Part shown: piece by piece, positions 17,066 to 25,991 of the stretch
Layout of the letters: the number at the start of each line of letters is the position of its first letter
Numbering within the stretch: position 1 is the stretch's first letter
From: an uncultured Lachnospiraceae bacterium
GTDB taxonomy: Bacteria > Bacillota > Clostridia > Lachnospirales > Lachnospiraceae
Assembly (NCBI GenBank): GCA_910587765.1
Contig: CAJUNR010000031.1
Location: 1-57,592 of the forward strand
Length of the DNA stretch: 57,592 nucleotides
Direction: 5' to 3'
The notes under the pieces: generated by a model
Database searches by the model: none
The model's input: only the letters and a program-made list of their open reading frames with translations
Told to the model about the DNA's origin: nothing
Program-made: the position numbers and the translations under genes

Positions 17066-17308
17066 TCTATAAAAGTTAATATAAATCATATTTATTAACT
17101 TATATAAAAGTAATATAACATTAAAATAGATAATATATAGTAATTTTGCATAAAAAATGAGAAGAAAAATTAGTAAATAAAGCGAAAATGAAGATAAATT
17201 AAATATGTTATTGACAAGAGACATTAACATGTGTATAGTTAAATTAACTTAGATATGTTAATAAAAATTAAACGCAGCTTATACATGTAAAGACCGGAGC
17301 TTTTACTT
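17066..17308 (+). promoter_or_regulatory. AT-rich control region of the mannan operon
   Basis: This very AT-rich stretch has no gene. TTGACA at 17213-17218 and TATAGT at 17234-17239 (spacer 15 nt, with TGTG before the -10) form a likely promoter. The inverted repeat ATTAACAT (17223-17230) and ATGTTAAT (17255-17262) overlaps and follows the -10 and may be a LacI-type operator. The transcription start would be about 65 nt before the second LacI gene. No other promoter is evident up to 34401. Confidence 0.55.
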
Positions 17309-18175
17309 ATGAAATCAAAAAAGAGGATTCGGCTGGAGGACATAGCCAGAGAACTGAATGTCAGCGCAGTAAGTGTTTCCAACGCTTTAAGAAACAAAAA
17401 AGGGGTGGGAGAAGAGTTGCGGCAGAGAGTAAAGGCGAAAGCGGAGGAACTGGGGTATCAGGCCGCTAAAAGTGCAGAAAACGCAGCGTATGCCGTGCAA
17501 AGCCCCGGGAAAACATATTGCATCGGCATTATGATCGCGGAGAAATATATGAAAGAATTTCCTTCGTTTTATATGGATATTTATAAGGAAATTGTCCGTA
17601 TTTTTTCGGAACACGACGGTTTGACCGCACTGGAGATTGTGGGAGACAGTCAGGAAAGCGCAAAACCGGCCGGCCGTTATTTTGCGGGTATCAAAATTAA
17701 CGCGGTTTTGTTTATCGGGGAGATGGAAAGCACAGTTATCCGTGAGATACGCAGGAAAAAGAAAGTACCGGCAGTGGGAATTGAGTCTGCGCCAGCGGAC
17801 CGGACGATGGATTCGGTAATGCTGGACGACTTTCATGAGACGAGGCGTCTTACGCAGCAACTGATTGACGCCGGTCAGAGGGAGATTCCATTTTATGGAG
17901 ATCCATATTCTTCCGGAAGGATGCTGGACCGCTATATGGGGTACTGCAGTGCGCTGGAAGCCAATGGAATCAGGGAATGCAGAAACAGAATTTTGCCGGA
18001 CGGCGGGGATACCGGGGACGGGATGGCTGCGGTTCTTCCAGGATACCGGCGGCCGGGCAGCGAGAGGATACTGGCGCAGAACGGAGTCGATCTTCTGATG
18101 AAACATTTACAGGGAGAAGAAACGAAGGGCCGCATGCAGACAGCCGAATGCCGGTTTGTAGAAACGGGAATGTGA
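17309..18175 (+). CDS. LacI family regulator, internally deleted
   Basis: A 288-residue LacI-type protein; the family is usually about 330-345. The helix-turn-helix is intact (IRLEDIARELNVSAVSVSNA, residues 7-26) and the first half of the sugar domain is present. After AAVLP (about residue 243) the sequence jumps to the family's extreme C-terminus (SERILAQNGVDLLMKHLQ). About 60 residues are lacking, among them the part that normally carries the AFVC and VVGFDD motifs. The frame stays open, so this is an in-frame loss. Ligand binding is probably damaged; DNA binding and dimerisation might remain. Only 2 nt separate it from the next LacI gene. Confidence 0.75.
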   Translation: MKSKKRIRLEDIARELNVSAVSVSNALRNKKGVGEELRQRVKAKAEELGYQAAKSAENAAYAVQSPGKTYCIGIMIAEKYMKEFPSFYMDIYKEIVRIFSEHDGLTALEIVGDSQESAKPAGRYFAGIKINAVLFIGEMESTVIREIRRKKKVPAVGIESAPADRTMDSVMLDDFHETRRLTQQLIDAGQREIPFYGDPYSSGRMLDRYMGYCSALEANGIRECRNRILPDGGDTGDGMAAVLPGYRRPGSERILAQNGVDLLMKHLQGEETKGRMQTAECRFVETGM

Positions 18176-18177
18176 AA

Positions 18178-19182
18178 ATGGCGGCGGTCAGACTGAAAGA
18201 TATCGCGGCATATCTGAATACCAGTGTGGTAACGGTTTCCAATGCGCTTTCCGGTAAAAAAGGAGTGAGCGATTCCCTCCGAAATAAAATTGTTATGACG
18301 GCGGAAGAACTGGGATATGATACGGCAAGGTATCATGAACGAAAACAGGAGGAAAAAATCAGATTGGGAGTTCTTCTCTCGGAAAATTTTCTTAACAGTA
18401 CCTGTTCTTTTTCATGGATGCTGTATCAGCAGGTACTTTGCGCGGCTGCGAAGAGAAAAATTTCTGTTCTGCTGAAGTTTCTGAACCGGGATGTGCAGGA
18501 AAAGGAAGAACTGTCGGCAGAGTGGAGCAGTTCGATCGACGGACTGCTGGTGATCGGCAGGATAGAACCGCGCGGAGTAGAATCTTTCCTGCACGTACAT
18601 AAAGTTCCAACTGTACTGCTGGGTTTTCAGGAATCGGGAGTGCTCCGTGATTCCGTGACGGTCAACGATTATATCGGAGCGTACAGGGCGGTGAAATATC
18701 TGCTGGAAAGAGGACATGAAAAGATCGGATTTGTCGGTGCGCTTGAGGCGGACAATCTGGTTCGGGAGCGGTACTATGGTTTTCGCAGAGGCATGGAGGA
18801 ATACCGAAAAGAGATCCGCAGAGAATGGGTTCTGGATATCCGGGAACATACGGCTGGGATTCGGTTTCCGGAGCGTCTTCCGACGGCATTTGTCTGCGGC
18901 AGTCTATGGGGAGCGGCTCTGCTGTATGAGACATTGGGAGAGAGGGGCTGTAAAGTCCCGGAGGATGTTTCGCTGATTGTCTGTGATGATACGGATGTCC
19001 GAAGCCCGGAAGGAGATTTCTTTTCAGGACAGGTTACATTCTGCCGGGCGGACCGGCAGCGGATGGCGGAAACGGCGGTGACTCTTCTTCTGAGGAGAAT
19101 AGAGAATCCGGATTCCGTCTGCCAGACAATCTATATAGACAGTGAGATTCAGGAAGGAAACAGTGTAAAAACAGAAAGATGA
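18178..19182 (+). CDS. LacI family transcriptional regulator (third of three)
   Basis: A 334-residue regulator with helix-turn-helix VRLKDIAAYLNTSVVTVSNA (residues 4-23) and a complete sugar-binding part with GHEKIGFVGALEAD (about 179-192), TAFVCGSLWGAA (about 239-250) and VPEDVSLIVCDDTD (about 260-273). The usual GFDD is VCDDTD here. ATG 18178 is chosen because the DNA-binding domain begins there; an upstream extension would overlap the preceding gene in another frame. The ribosome site is weak, so translation is probably coupled to the preceding gene. The solute-binding protein gene follows after 51 nt without a visible promoter. Confidence 0.88.
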   Translation: MAAVRLKDIAAYLNTSVVTVSNALSGKKGVSDSLRNKIVMTAEELGYDTARYHERKQEEKIRLGVLLSENFLNSTCSFSWMLYQQVLCAAAKRKISVLLKFLNRDVQEKEELSAEWSSSIDGLLVIGRIEPRGVESFLHVHKVPTVLLGFQESGVLRDSVTVNDYIGAYRAVKYLLERGHEKIGFVGALEADNLVRERYYGFRRGMEEYRKEIRREWVLDIREHTAGIRFPERLPTAFVCGSLWGAALLYETLGERGCKVPEDVSLIVCDDTDVRSPEGDFFSGQVTFCRADRQRMAETAVTLLLRRIENPDSVCQTIYIDSEIQEGNSVKTER

Positions 19183-19233
19183 TATTAGGGCGTTTTCAGC
19201 CTTAAAATAAAAACGAAAAAGGAGAATCAAGTT

Positions 19234-20604
19234 ATGAGGAACGGGAGTTTGAAAAGGATACTATCGGTATCGCTTTCGGCGGCGATGGTTCTGTCGCTGG
19301 CTGCATGCGGGAAGAAGACACAGACGAAGAAGCAGGAGCTGGATGTGACCATCGACCAGATCCATCTGGGAACGGATTACACGGACATTGCGGCGGATCT
19401 GAAATTCCTGACGCACAAGACGGACGTCATCGATACGACGTTTCAGAAGTACATCGAGGAGTTTCAGAAATTGTACCCGAATGTCAATATCGAATACGAG
19501 GGGATTACGGCATACGCAGACGATATTACAACACGGCTGACGACCGGAGACTGGGGCGATATTTGTATGATTCCAATGACGGTGGACAAGGATGAGCTGG
19601 AAAACTATTTTACCAAAATGGGAGACAAGGCGACGCTTTCCACGATCTATGAGGGAAATATGCTGAATAACTATGCTTATCAGGATACGGTGTACGGGAT
19701 TCCTTCCATGGCCAATGTACAGGGAGTGGTCTACAATAAGAAAGTATTTGAACAGGCGGGAGTCACAGAACTTCCGAAGACGCCGGATGAATTTCTGGAC
19801 GCGCTTCAGAAGATCAGGGACAACACCGACGCCATTCCGCTTTACACCAATTTCGCGGCGGGCTGGACGATGACGGCGTGGGATGCCTACATAGACGGAG
19901 GAGCGACCGGAGATCCGGATTTCTCCAATACAGGGATCACCAAAGGGGAAAATCCGTTTTCGGACAGAGGGGACGGGACAGGTCCCTATGCGGTCTACAA
20001 TACGCTTTACGAGGCGGTCAAGAGAGGGCTTACGGAGGACGACCCGACTACAACGGACTGGGAAGGCAGCAAAGGAAGGCTGAACAACGGAGAGATCGGC
20101 TGTATGGCGCTCGGTTCCTGGTCGGTGCTGCAGATGCAGCAGGCGGGAGACAATGGAGCGGATGTCGGATATATGACCTTCCCGATCACGGTCGACGGAA
20201 AACAGTACGCGGCGTCCGGTCCGGATTACAATTACGGCATTAACTGCAACAGTTCCAGAGATAACCAGATTGCGGCGATGTGTTATATCAAGTGGCTGGT
20301 AGAGGAATCTGGATTTGCGCAGAGCGAAGGCGGTCTTTCCGTCGTCATCGGAGATGAATATCCGGAGGCTTTGAAGGCGCTGGACGGCGTAGAGCTTGTG
20401 GTGAACAATCCGTCGGCCGAGGGCGAAGAAAATCTGTTTAACGATATCAACAACGATTCGGAGCTTGGACTGAATGTGTCGGGAGCGGTTCCGAAAGAGA
20501 TCGTGGAAGAAGCAGTGTCGGGGACAAAGACGATGGAAGAGATGGTTGCGGAGTGGAATGAGAAATGGACCGCGGCCCAGGAAGCGAACGGTGTGCAGCA
20601 TTAA
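19234..20604 (+). CDS. sugar ABC transporter, solute-binding lipoprotein
   Basis: A 456-residue family 1 extracellular binding protein. A lipoprotein signal ends in the lipobox LAAC with C25. The mature part contains the family pattern YGIPSMANVQGVVYNKKVFE (about 149-168) and TPDEFLDALQKIRD (about 178-191). It is anchored outside the membrane and delivers sugars to the two permeases that follow. In the Roseburia intestinalis beta-mannan locus the same position is held by a manno-oligosaccharide binding protein, so that ligand is likely. AAAGGAGAATCAAGTT precedes the start. Confidence 0.9.
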   Translation: MRNGSLKRILSVSLSAAMVLSLAACGKKTQTKKQELDVTIDQIHLGTDYTDIAADLKFLTHKTDVIDTTFQKYIEEFQKLYPNVNIEYEGITAYADDITTRLTTGDWGDICMIPMTVDKDELENYFTKMGDKATLSTIYEGNMLNNYAYQDTVYGIPSMANVQGVVYNKKVFEQAGVTELPKTPDEFLDALQKIRDNTDAIPLYTNFAAGWTMTAWDAYIDGGATGDPDFSNTGITKGENPFSDRGDGTGPYAVYNTLYEAVKRGLTEDDPTTTDWEGSKGRLNNGEIGCMALGSWSVLQMQQAGDNGADVGYMTFPITVDGKQYAASGPDYNYGINCNSSRDNQIAAMCYIKWLVEESGFAQSEGGLSVVIGDEYPEALKALDGVELVVNNPSAEGEENLFNDINNDSELGLNVSGAVPKEIVEEAVSGTKTMEEMVAEWNEKWTAAQEANGVQH

Positions 20605-20660
20605 GACAGGCGGGCGGGAGCGCCGTCTCCCGCCTCCTGCAAAGGAAAGGAGTGGGACGG

Positions 20661-21638
20661 ATGAATGAAAAAAAGAGTTTCAAAGCGTGGATACAGTCGG
20701 GAAAAGTAAACCGGAATCTCTGCATTATTACGTTTATGTTTGTGCCGGTGGCGCTGCTGGTGGTCTTTACGTATATTCCGTTTTTTAAAATGATCGGCTT
20801 CAGTTTTTATGATATGAAATACATCGGCGACCGGGAGTTTGTGGGACTGAAAAACTATGTGGAAGTATTTACGAGAAAAGACTGTTTTCAGGCCTTAAAG
20901 CTGAGCCTGTACTACATTGTCGCTTCTTTTGTTCAGCTTGGCCTTGCGCTGTATTTCGCGTCGGTTCTGAGCTTTAAAGTAAAAGGCAGCGGGATCTTCA
21001 AGGGACTGATGTTTTTCCCGTATCTGGTGTGCGGGATTGCGGTCGGATTTATTTTTAAGTTTTTCTACACGAGAGGATTTGTCCTCGATACGGTGCTTCA
21101 ATGGTGCGGATTCAAACTGGAGCAGCTTCCTTACTGGCTGAAGGACACGAGCATCAATAATATTTCGGTTGCGGCGACTTCCGTATGGAGGTATATGGGT
21201 CAGGGAATGGTCATGTTTATCGGGGCAATCATGTCCGTGGACGCGTCGCTTTATGAAGCGGCCGATATTGACGGCGCGAACAGTTTTCAGAAGTTTAAGG
21301 ATATTATCCTGCCGAATATCAAGACGATCATCGTGCTGAATATGATTCTCTCCATTACCGGATCATTGAGCGTATTCGAACCGCCTTATGTTATCACCGG
21401 AGGCGATTTCGGAACCGGGACCTATTTCGTTATTATGAACAAGCTGGCCCATGAAAGCCAGAAGGTGGGACTTGCGTCCGCGATGGCGGTCGTGCTGCTG
21501 GGGCTGATTATGATTGCCACGCTGATTCAGAAGGGAATCGAGCGATATTACTTCGGCGTGGGAGACGCGGAACCGATCCGCGAGATCCGAAAACGCGAGA
21601 AACGTATGGCCATGACGGCAAAAGGGGGTGCGCAGTAA
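20661..21638 (+). CDS. sugar ABC transporter permease (MalF type)
   Basis: A 325-residue membrane protein with six predicted helices and the binding-protein-dependent permease motif YEAADIDGANSFQKFKDIIL (about 197-216), the EAA loop that docks the ATPase. The start at 20661 has AAAGGAGTGGGACGG upstream; an in-frame extension backwards overlaps the lipoprotein gene and is not credible. Its stop overlaps the next permease start (TAATG). It would form the membrane channel together with that gene product. No ATPase gene is in the operon; in Bacillota a shared MsmK/MsmX-type ATPase often serves such transporters. Confidence 0.9.
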   Translation: MNEKKSFKAWIQSGKVNRNLCIITFMFVPVALLVVFTYIPFFKMIGFSFYDMKYIGDREFVGLKNYVEVFTRKDCFQALKLSLYYIVASFVQLGLALYFASVLSFKVKGSGIFKGLMFFPYLVCGIAVGFIFKFFYTRGFVLDTVLQWCGFKLEQLPYWLKDTSINNISVAATSVWRYMGQGMVMFIGAIMSVDASLYEAADIDGANSFQKFKDIILPNIKTIIVLNMILSITGSLSVFEPPYVITGGDFGTGTYFVIMNKLAHESQKVGLASAMAVVLLGLIMIATLIQKGIERYYFGVGDAEPIREIRKREKRMAMTAKGGAQ

Positions 21639-22483
21639 TGTCGGCGGCAAAAGCAAAAAGGACGGTCTTCTCTGTCATAACTTATATCACTTTGATTTTC
21701 GGAGCGTTTGTATCCGTACTTCCGATCGTGGTCTGCGTAATCACCGCGTTTAAGACGCCGGAGGAATATGCGTCCACGAATGTGATGACGCTTCCGGTGA
21801 GCTGGGCGTATTTTGAAAATTTCATACAGGCGTGGTCGCAGGCGAATATGGGGATCGCTTTCCGCAATTCGATCATTATCCTTGTCTGCGTGCTGGCCGG
21901 ATCGATTCTGACCGGCTCCATGCTGGCATATGTGCTCAGCCGTTTTAAATTCAAGGGCAACGCCCTGGTGCGGAACATGTTCCTGTTCGCCTCCCTGCTT
22001 CCGGGGATTGCGATGCAAGTATCGGTGTACCAGATCATGTACAGCCTTGGCTGGATCAATTTTCTGCCGGGATATATTATCATGATGTGCGGAACCGACA
22101 TTATTTCGATCTATATCTTCATCCAGTTTTTTGAAAATATCCCGGATTCTCTGGATGAATCGGCGATCATGGACGGATGCACCTACTTCGGCGTATTCTT
22201 CCGGATTCTGTTTCCGCTGTTGAAGCCGGCGATCGTAACGGTAATGATCCTGAAGGGCGTGGGCGTGTACAACGAATATTATACGGCGAACCTGTATCTG
22301 CAGGATAAGAACCGGCTGGTCACGGTGGCGACCTCGCTGTTTAAATTTACGGGACCTCTGGGAAATCAGTATAATTATATCTGTGCAGGCGTGATCATCA
22401 CGATGATACCGGCGCTGATCGTCTTTATCCTGTGCCAGAAGCAGATCTACGGCGGACTGGCCGCAGGCGCTGTAAAAGGCTGA
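21638..22483 (+). CDS. sugar ABC transporter permease (MalG type)
   Basis: A 281-residue protein with six membrane helices and the EAA motif DESAIMDGCTYFGVFFRILF (about 171-190). It pairs with the preceding permease. The C-terminus ends IYGGLAAGAVKG, as is usual for MalG-type carbohydrate permeases. Translation is coupled by the overlapping TAATG. The role in mannan oligosaccharide import is inferred from the enzymes encoded immediately downstream. Confidence 0.9.
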   Translation: MSAAKAKRTVFSVITYITLIFGAFVSVLPIVVCVITAFKTPEEYASTNVMTLPVSWAYFENFIQAWSQANMGIAFRNSIIILVCVLAGSILTGSMLAYVLSRFKFKGNALVRNMFLFASLLPGIAMQVSVYQIMYSLGWINFLPGYIIMMCGTDIISIYIFIQFFENIPDSLDESAIMDGCTYFGVFFRILFPLLKPAIVTVMILKGVGVYNEYYTANLYLQDKNRLVTVATSLFKFTGPLGNQYNYICAGVIITMIPALIVFILCQKQIYGGLAAGAVKG

Positions 22484-22512
22484 TATTTTAATAAAAATGA
22501 TGGAGGAATGAT

Positions 22513-23538
22513 ATGAGCAGTGTTAAAATTACAGGAACGGCGGTGCCGAATATGCCCTGGCAGGAACGGCCGGCGGGCAGCAGGGAATGGATGCCGCTCT
22601 GGAGATACAGCGAGAATCCGATCATTGGACGCAATCCGGCGGAAGGAGTCGCAAGGATTTTCAACAGCGCGGTGATCCCCTATGAAGGAGCGTTTATCGG
22701 CGTGTTCCGGGGGGAACAGACCAACGGAATCCCGTATATCTATCTTGGAAGAAGCCAGGACGGCATTCACTGGGACTTTGACCGGGAGAAGATCGCTTTT
22801 CAGGACGAAGAGGGCAATGATTTTATGCCGCCGTACGCGTATGATCCGCGGCTGGTAAAGGTGGAAGATACCTATTATATCATCTGGTGCCAGGATTTCT
22901 ACGGGGCGTCCATCGGCGTTGCCGGAACGCAGGATTTCAAGACCTTTACCCGAATCGAAAACCCGTTCCTGCCGTTTAACAGAAACGCGGTGCTGTTTCC
23001 GAGAAAGGTGAACGGAAAGTTCCTGATGCTGTCCCGGCCGAGCGACAGCGGACATACGCCGTTCGGAGATATTTTCCTCTCGGAAAGCAGCGATATGGTG
23101 TACTGGGGCAGACATCGGCATGTGATGGGAAAAGGCGGCGAATGGTGGCAGAACGTGAAGATCGGCGGCGGGGCGGCGCCGATCGAGACCAGCGAAGGAT
23201 GGCTTCTGTTCTATCACGGCGTCACAGGAACCTGCAACGGCTATGTGTACAGCATCGGCGGAGCGATTCTGGATCTTGAGCAGCCCTCCGTCGTCAAGTA
23301 CCGCTGCGACACCTTCCTTCTGACGCCGGAAGAGTGGTACGAGGAGCGGGGATTTGTGCCGAACGTCACCTTCCCCTGCGCGACGATCCATGATGCGCAG
23401 AGCGGAAGAATCGCTGTTTACTATGGCGCGGCGGATACGTATGTAGGACTTGCTTTCACAAAAGTTGACGAAGTGGTATCCTATATCAAAGAGCACAGTG
23501 TTGTGACGAAGACGGATACGGAGACAGGAAGACGATAA
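22513..23538 (+). CDS. GH130 beta-1,4-manno-oligosaccharide phosphorylase
   Basis: A 341-residue five-bladed beta-propeller enzyme of GH130. The start PNMPWQERPAGS followed by WRYSENPIIGRNP is the pattern of the manno-oligosaccharide phosphorylase branch. Sugar-site motifs FNSAVIPYEG (about 55-64) and GVFRGEQTNG, and the acid aspartate region YAYDPRLVK (about 113-121), are present. It should cleave the terminal mannose of beta-1,4-manno-oligosaccharides with phosphate, giving mannose 1-phosphate, in the cytoplasm. GGAGG lies upstream of the start. The subfamily assignment comes from the N-terminal pattern. Confidence 0.85.
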   Translation: MSSVKITGTAVPNMPWQERPAGSREWMPLWRYSENPIIGRNPAEGVARIFNSAVIPYEGAFIGVFRGEQTNGIPYIYLGRSQDGIHWDFDREKIAFQDEEGNDFMPPYAYDPRLVKVEDTYYIIWCQDFYGASIGVAGTQDFKTFTRIENPFLPFNRNAVLFPRKVNGKFLMLSRPSDSGHTPFGDIFLSESSDMVYWGRHRHVMGKGGEWWQNVKIGGGAAPIETSEGWLLFYHGVTGTCNGYVYSIGGAILDLEQPSVVKYRCDTFLLTPEEWYEERGFVPNVTFPCATIHDAQSGRIAVYYGAADTYVGLAFTKVDEVVSYIKEHSVVTKTDTETGRR

Positions 23539-23556
23539 AGGAGCCGGAGGAACAGT

Positions 23557-24729
23557 ATGCTGCGAGCAGAAGTAAAAGAACATTTGGAAACAGGGATTAT
23601 ACCGTTCTGGCAGGGCATGAAGGACGAAAGATACGGGGGATTCTACGGCTGGCTGGGATATGATCTGAAGCTGGACAAAGAAGCGGTGAAAGGCTGTATT
23701 CTGAACAGCAGGATCCTCTGGTTTTTCTCCAATGCGTATCTGGCGCTGGGAGAAGAATCGCTTCTTGAGAGCGCCGGACATGCGTTTCGTTTTCTGAGGG
23801 ATCACTGTCTGGACCCGGAATATGGAGGCGTTTACTGGTCCCTTACATATACGGGAGAGCCGGAAGATACCACAAAGCATACCTATAATCAGGCGTTTGC
23901 CGTCTATGCGCTGTCCTCTTATTACGATGCGTCGAAGAATCCGGAGGCGCTTGAGATCGCCCGCGGCCTGTATCGGCTGGTGGAAGAAAGATGCAGAGAC
24001 GAGTACGGGTATCTGGAAGCTTTTGAGCGGGATTTTCGTCCGGCGGACAATGATAAGCTTTCGGAAAACGGAGTGATGGCGGAGAAGACCATGAATACGC
24101 TTTTGCATATCTTTGAGGCGTATACGGAGCTTTACCGGGTGACAGGAGAAGGCGGTGTGGCGGACCGGCTCCGGTATCTGCTGGATCTTATGGCGGAGCG
24201 GATCTACAATCCGCTTCTGGGCCGGCAGGAGGTTTTCTTCGACCGCACATGGCATTCGCTGATTGATCTCTATTCTTACGGACACGACATCGAGACCGCA
24301 TGGCTGATTGACCGGGGACTGGAGATTTTAGGAGACGCTGTTTATACCGATAAGCTTGCGCCGATTACCAGAACGATCACAGAAAATATATACAACAGAG
24401 CCTATATCGACCATTCTCTTGTCAATGAGGCGGAAAACGGCGTTGTCGATCCAAGGCGCGTCTGGTGGGTGCAGGCGGAAGCGGTGGTGGGTTTTCTGAA
24501 CGGTTATCAGAGACAGCCGGGCGAGAAGAAATATCTGGAGGCGGCGGAGGATATCTGGCGTTATATCAAGGAGTATCTGATCGATCCAAGGCCGGGTTCC
24601 GAATGGTATTCGGAACTGGATCAGGATCGGAAGCCGGCGGCAAAAGCAATCGTAGAGCCATGGAAATGCCCGTACCATAACGGCAGGATGTGCCTCGAGG
24701 TGATGAGGAGGTTGGAGGATGCTTCATAA
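23557..24729 (+). CDS. cellobiose 2-epimerase / AGE family epimerase
   Basis: A 390-residue (alpha/alpha)6-barrel enzyme of the N-acylglucosamine/cellobiose 2-epimerase family. Family marks include GGFYGWLGYDLKLD (about 28-41), KGCILNSRILWFFSNAY (about 47-63), KHTYNQAFAVYALSSYY (about 108-124) and the histidines of SYGHDIETAWL (about 242-252). In mannan degradation it turns the reducing-end mannose of mannobiose-type sugars into glucose, giving mannosyl-glucose, the substrate of the next gene's enzyme. That gene overlaps it by 11 nt. Placement between two GH130 genes is the same as in known mannan loci. Confidence 0.88.
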   Translation: MLRAEVKEHLETGIIPFWQGMKDERYGGFYGWLGYDLKLDKEAVKGCILNSRILWFFSNAYLALGEESLLESAGHAFRFLRDHCLDPEYGGVYWSLTYTGEPEDTTKHTYNQAFAVYALSSYYDASKNPEALEIARGLYRLVEERCRDEYGYLEAFERDFRPADNDKLSENGVMAEKTMNTLLHIFEAYTELYRVTGEGGVADRLRYLLDLMAERIYNPLLGRQEVFFDRTWHSLIDLYSYGHDIETAWLIDRGLEILGDAVYTDKLAPITRTITENIYNRAYIDHSLVNEAENGVVDPRRVWWVQAEAVVGFLNGYQRQPGEKKYLEAAEDIWRYIKEYLIDPRPGSEWYSELDQDRKPAAKAIVEPWKCPYHNGRMCLEVMRRLEDAS

Positions 24730-25891
24730 ACAATATGAGGTGGAACAGGCCAGGGTAGACCGCCTGGTTTCGAGAAAGAATCAAAAGAGCAGTTTTTATA
24801 ACGGAATCTATGACCGGTACGAATACCCGGTGCTGACGAGGGAGTTTGCGCCGGTTCACTGGAGATACGATCTGAACGAAGAGACCAATCCATATTTTAT
24901 GGAACGGCTGGGAATCAACGCGGTGATGAACTCCGGCGCGGTTTATTTGAACGGCAAATATTGTCTGGTAGTGCGGGTGGAAGGAAACGACCGAAAGTCA
25001 TTTTTCGCGGTGGCGGAGAGCGATACGGGAATTGACGGTTTTCACTTCCGGGATTATCCGATTGTTCTGCCCGATACCTGCCCGGAAGAAACCAATGTAT
25101 ATGATATGCGGCTTACAAAGCATGAGGACGGATGGATCTACGGCCTGTTCTGCTCGGAGAGCAAGGACAGGGAGAATCCGGATCTGTCCGCGGCGGTGGC
25201 CGCGGCGGGAATCGTCAGGACAAAGGATCTGGAGACGTGGGAGCGTCTGGATAATCTGAAAACGCTCCGTTCCCCGCAGCAGAGAAACGTCGCGCTCCAT
25301 CCGGAATTTGTAGACGGGAAATACGCGTTCTACACAAGGCCCATGGACGGATTTATTGAGACCGGAAGCGGCGGCGGGATCGGATTCGGCCTGTGTCAGG
25401 ATATCCGGCACGCGGTGATTGATGAGGAAAAGATCATCAGCAGACGGATTTATCATACGCTGACCGAAGCAAAAAACGGGGCCGGAGTGCCGCCTCTTCG
25501 GGGGAAGAGGTGCTGGATTCATATTGCGCACGGCGTGCGCAATACGGCCGCGGGCCTGCGGTATGTGTTATACGCCTTCGGAACGGATCTGAAAGATCCT
25601 TCCCGAGTGGTTGCGGAACCTTCCGGTGTCTTTCTTGTTCCGCTGGGAGCGGAGCGGACCGGAGACGTGTCCAACGTCGTATTTACCAACGGGGCAGTTG
25701 CCCGTGAGAACGGGGACGTCTACATCTACTACGCGTCCTGCGATACGAGAATGCATGTGGCGACGACAACGATTGACCAGCTGGAAGAATACTTGTTTGC
25801 AACGCCCAGGGATCCGCTGCGGTCGGCGGACTGCGTCAAACAAAGATGCGGACTGATCAGGCGGAATCTGGAACTGCTGGGGCGCGTATGA
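24719..25891 (+). CDS. GH130 4-O-beta-D-mannosyl-D-glucose phosphorylase
   Basis: A 390-residue GH130 enzyme of the mannosylglucose phosphorylase branch: NPYFMERLGINAVMNSGAVY (about 59-78), the diagnostic RVEGNDRKSFFAVAESDTG (about 88-106) and YDMRLTKHEDGWIYGLFCSE (about 124-143). It should split mannosyl-beta-1,4-glucose into mannose 1-phosphate and glucose. Its start lies inside the epimerase 3' end and is preceded by GGAGGTTGGAGG. Products fit the mutase and the sugar kinase encoded downstream in the same operon. Confidence 0.9.
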   Translation: MLHKQYEVEQARVDRLVSRKNQKSSFYNGIYDRYEYPVLTREFAPVHWRYDLNEETNPYFMERLGINAVMNSGAVYLNGKYCLVVRVEGNDRKSFFAVAESDTGIDGFHFRDYPIVLPDTCPEETNVYDMRLTKHEDGWIYGLFCSESKDRENPDLSAAVAAAGIVRTKDLETWERLDNLKTLRSPQQRNVALHPEFVDGKYAFYTRPMDGFIETGSGGGIGFGLCQDIRHAVIDEEKIISRRIYHTLTEAKNGAGVPPLRGKRCWIHIAHGVRNTAAGLRYVLYAFGTDLKDPSRVVAEPSGVFLVPLGAERTGDVSNVVFTNGAVARENGDVYIYYASCDTRMHVATTTIDQLEEYLFATPRDPLRSADCVKQRCGLIRRNLELLGRV

Positions 25892-25991
25892 AAAGTGTTT
25901 CAGGGTAAGGGGATACTTTGTCGGAATAAAACGGCCATCCGGGCAGTCTGCGGACTGTCCGGATGAAAATCAGAAAAATGGCGGGCGCGGT

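Noticed and set aside
22447..24285. 612-codon minus-strand open frame
   Set aside because: It lies wholly opposite the GH130 and epimerase genes, has no ribosome site, and its translation is rich in R, H and P as expected for the antisense of GC-rich codons.
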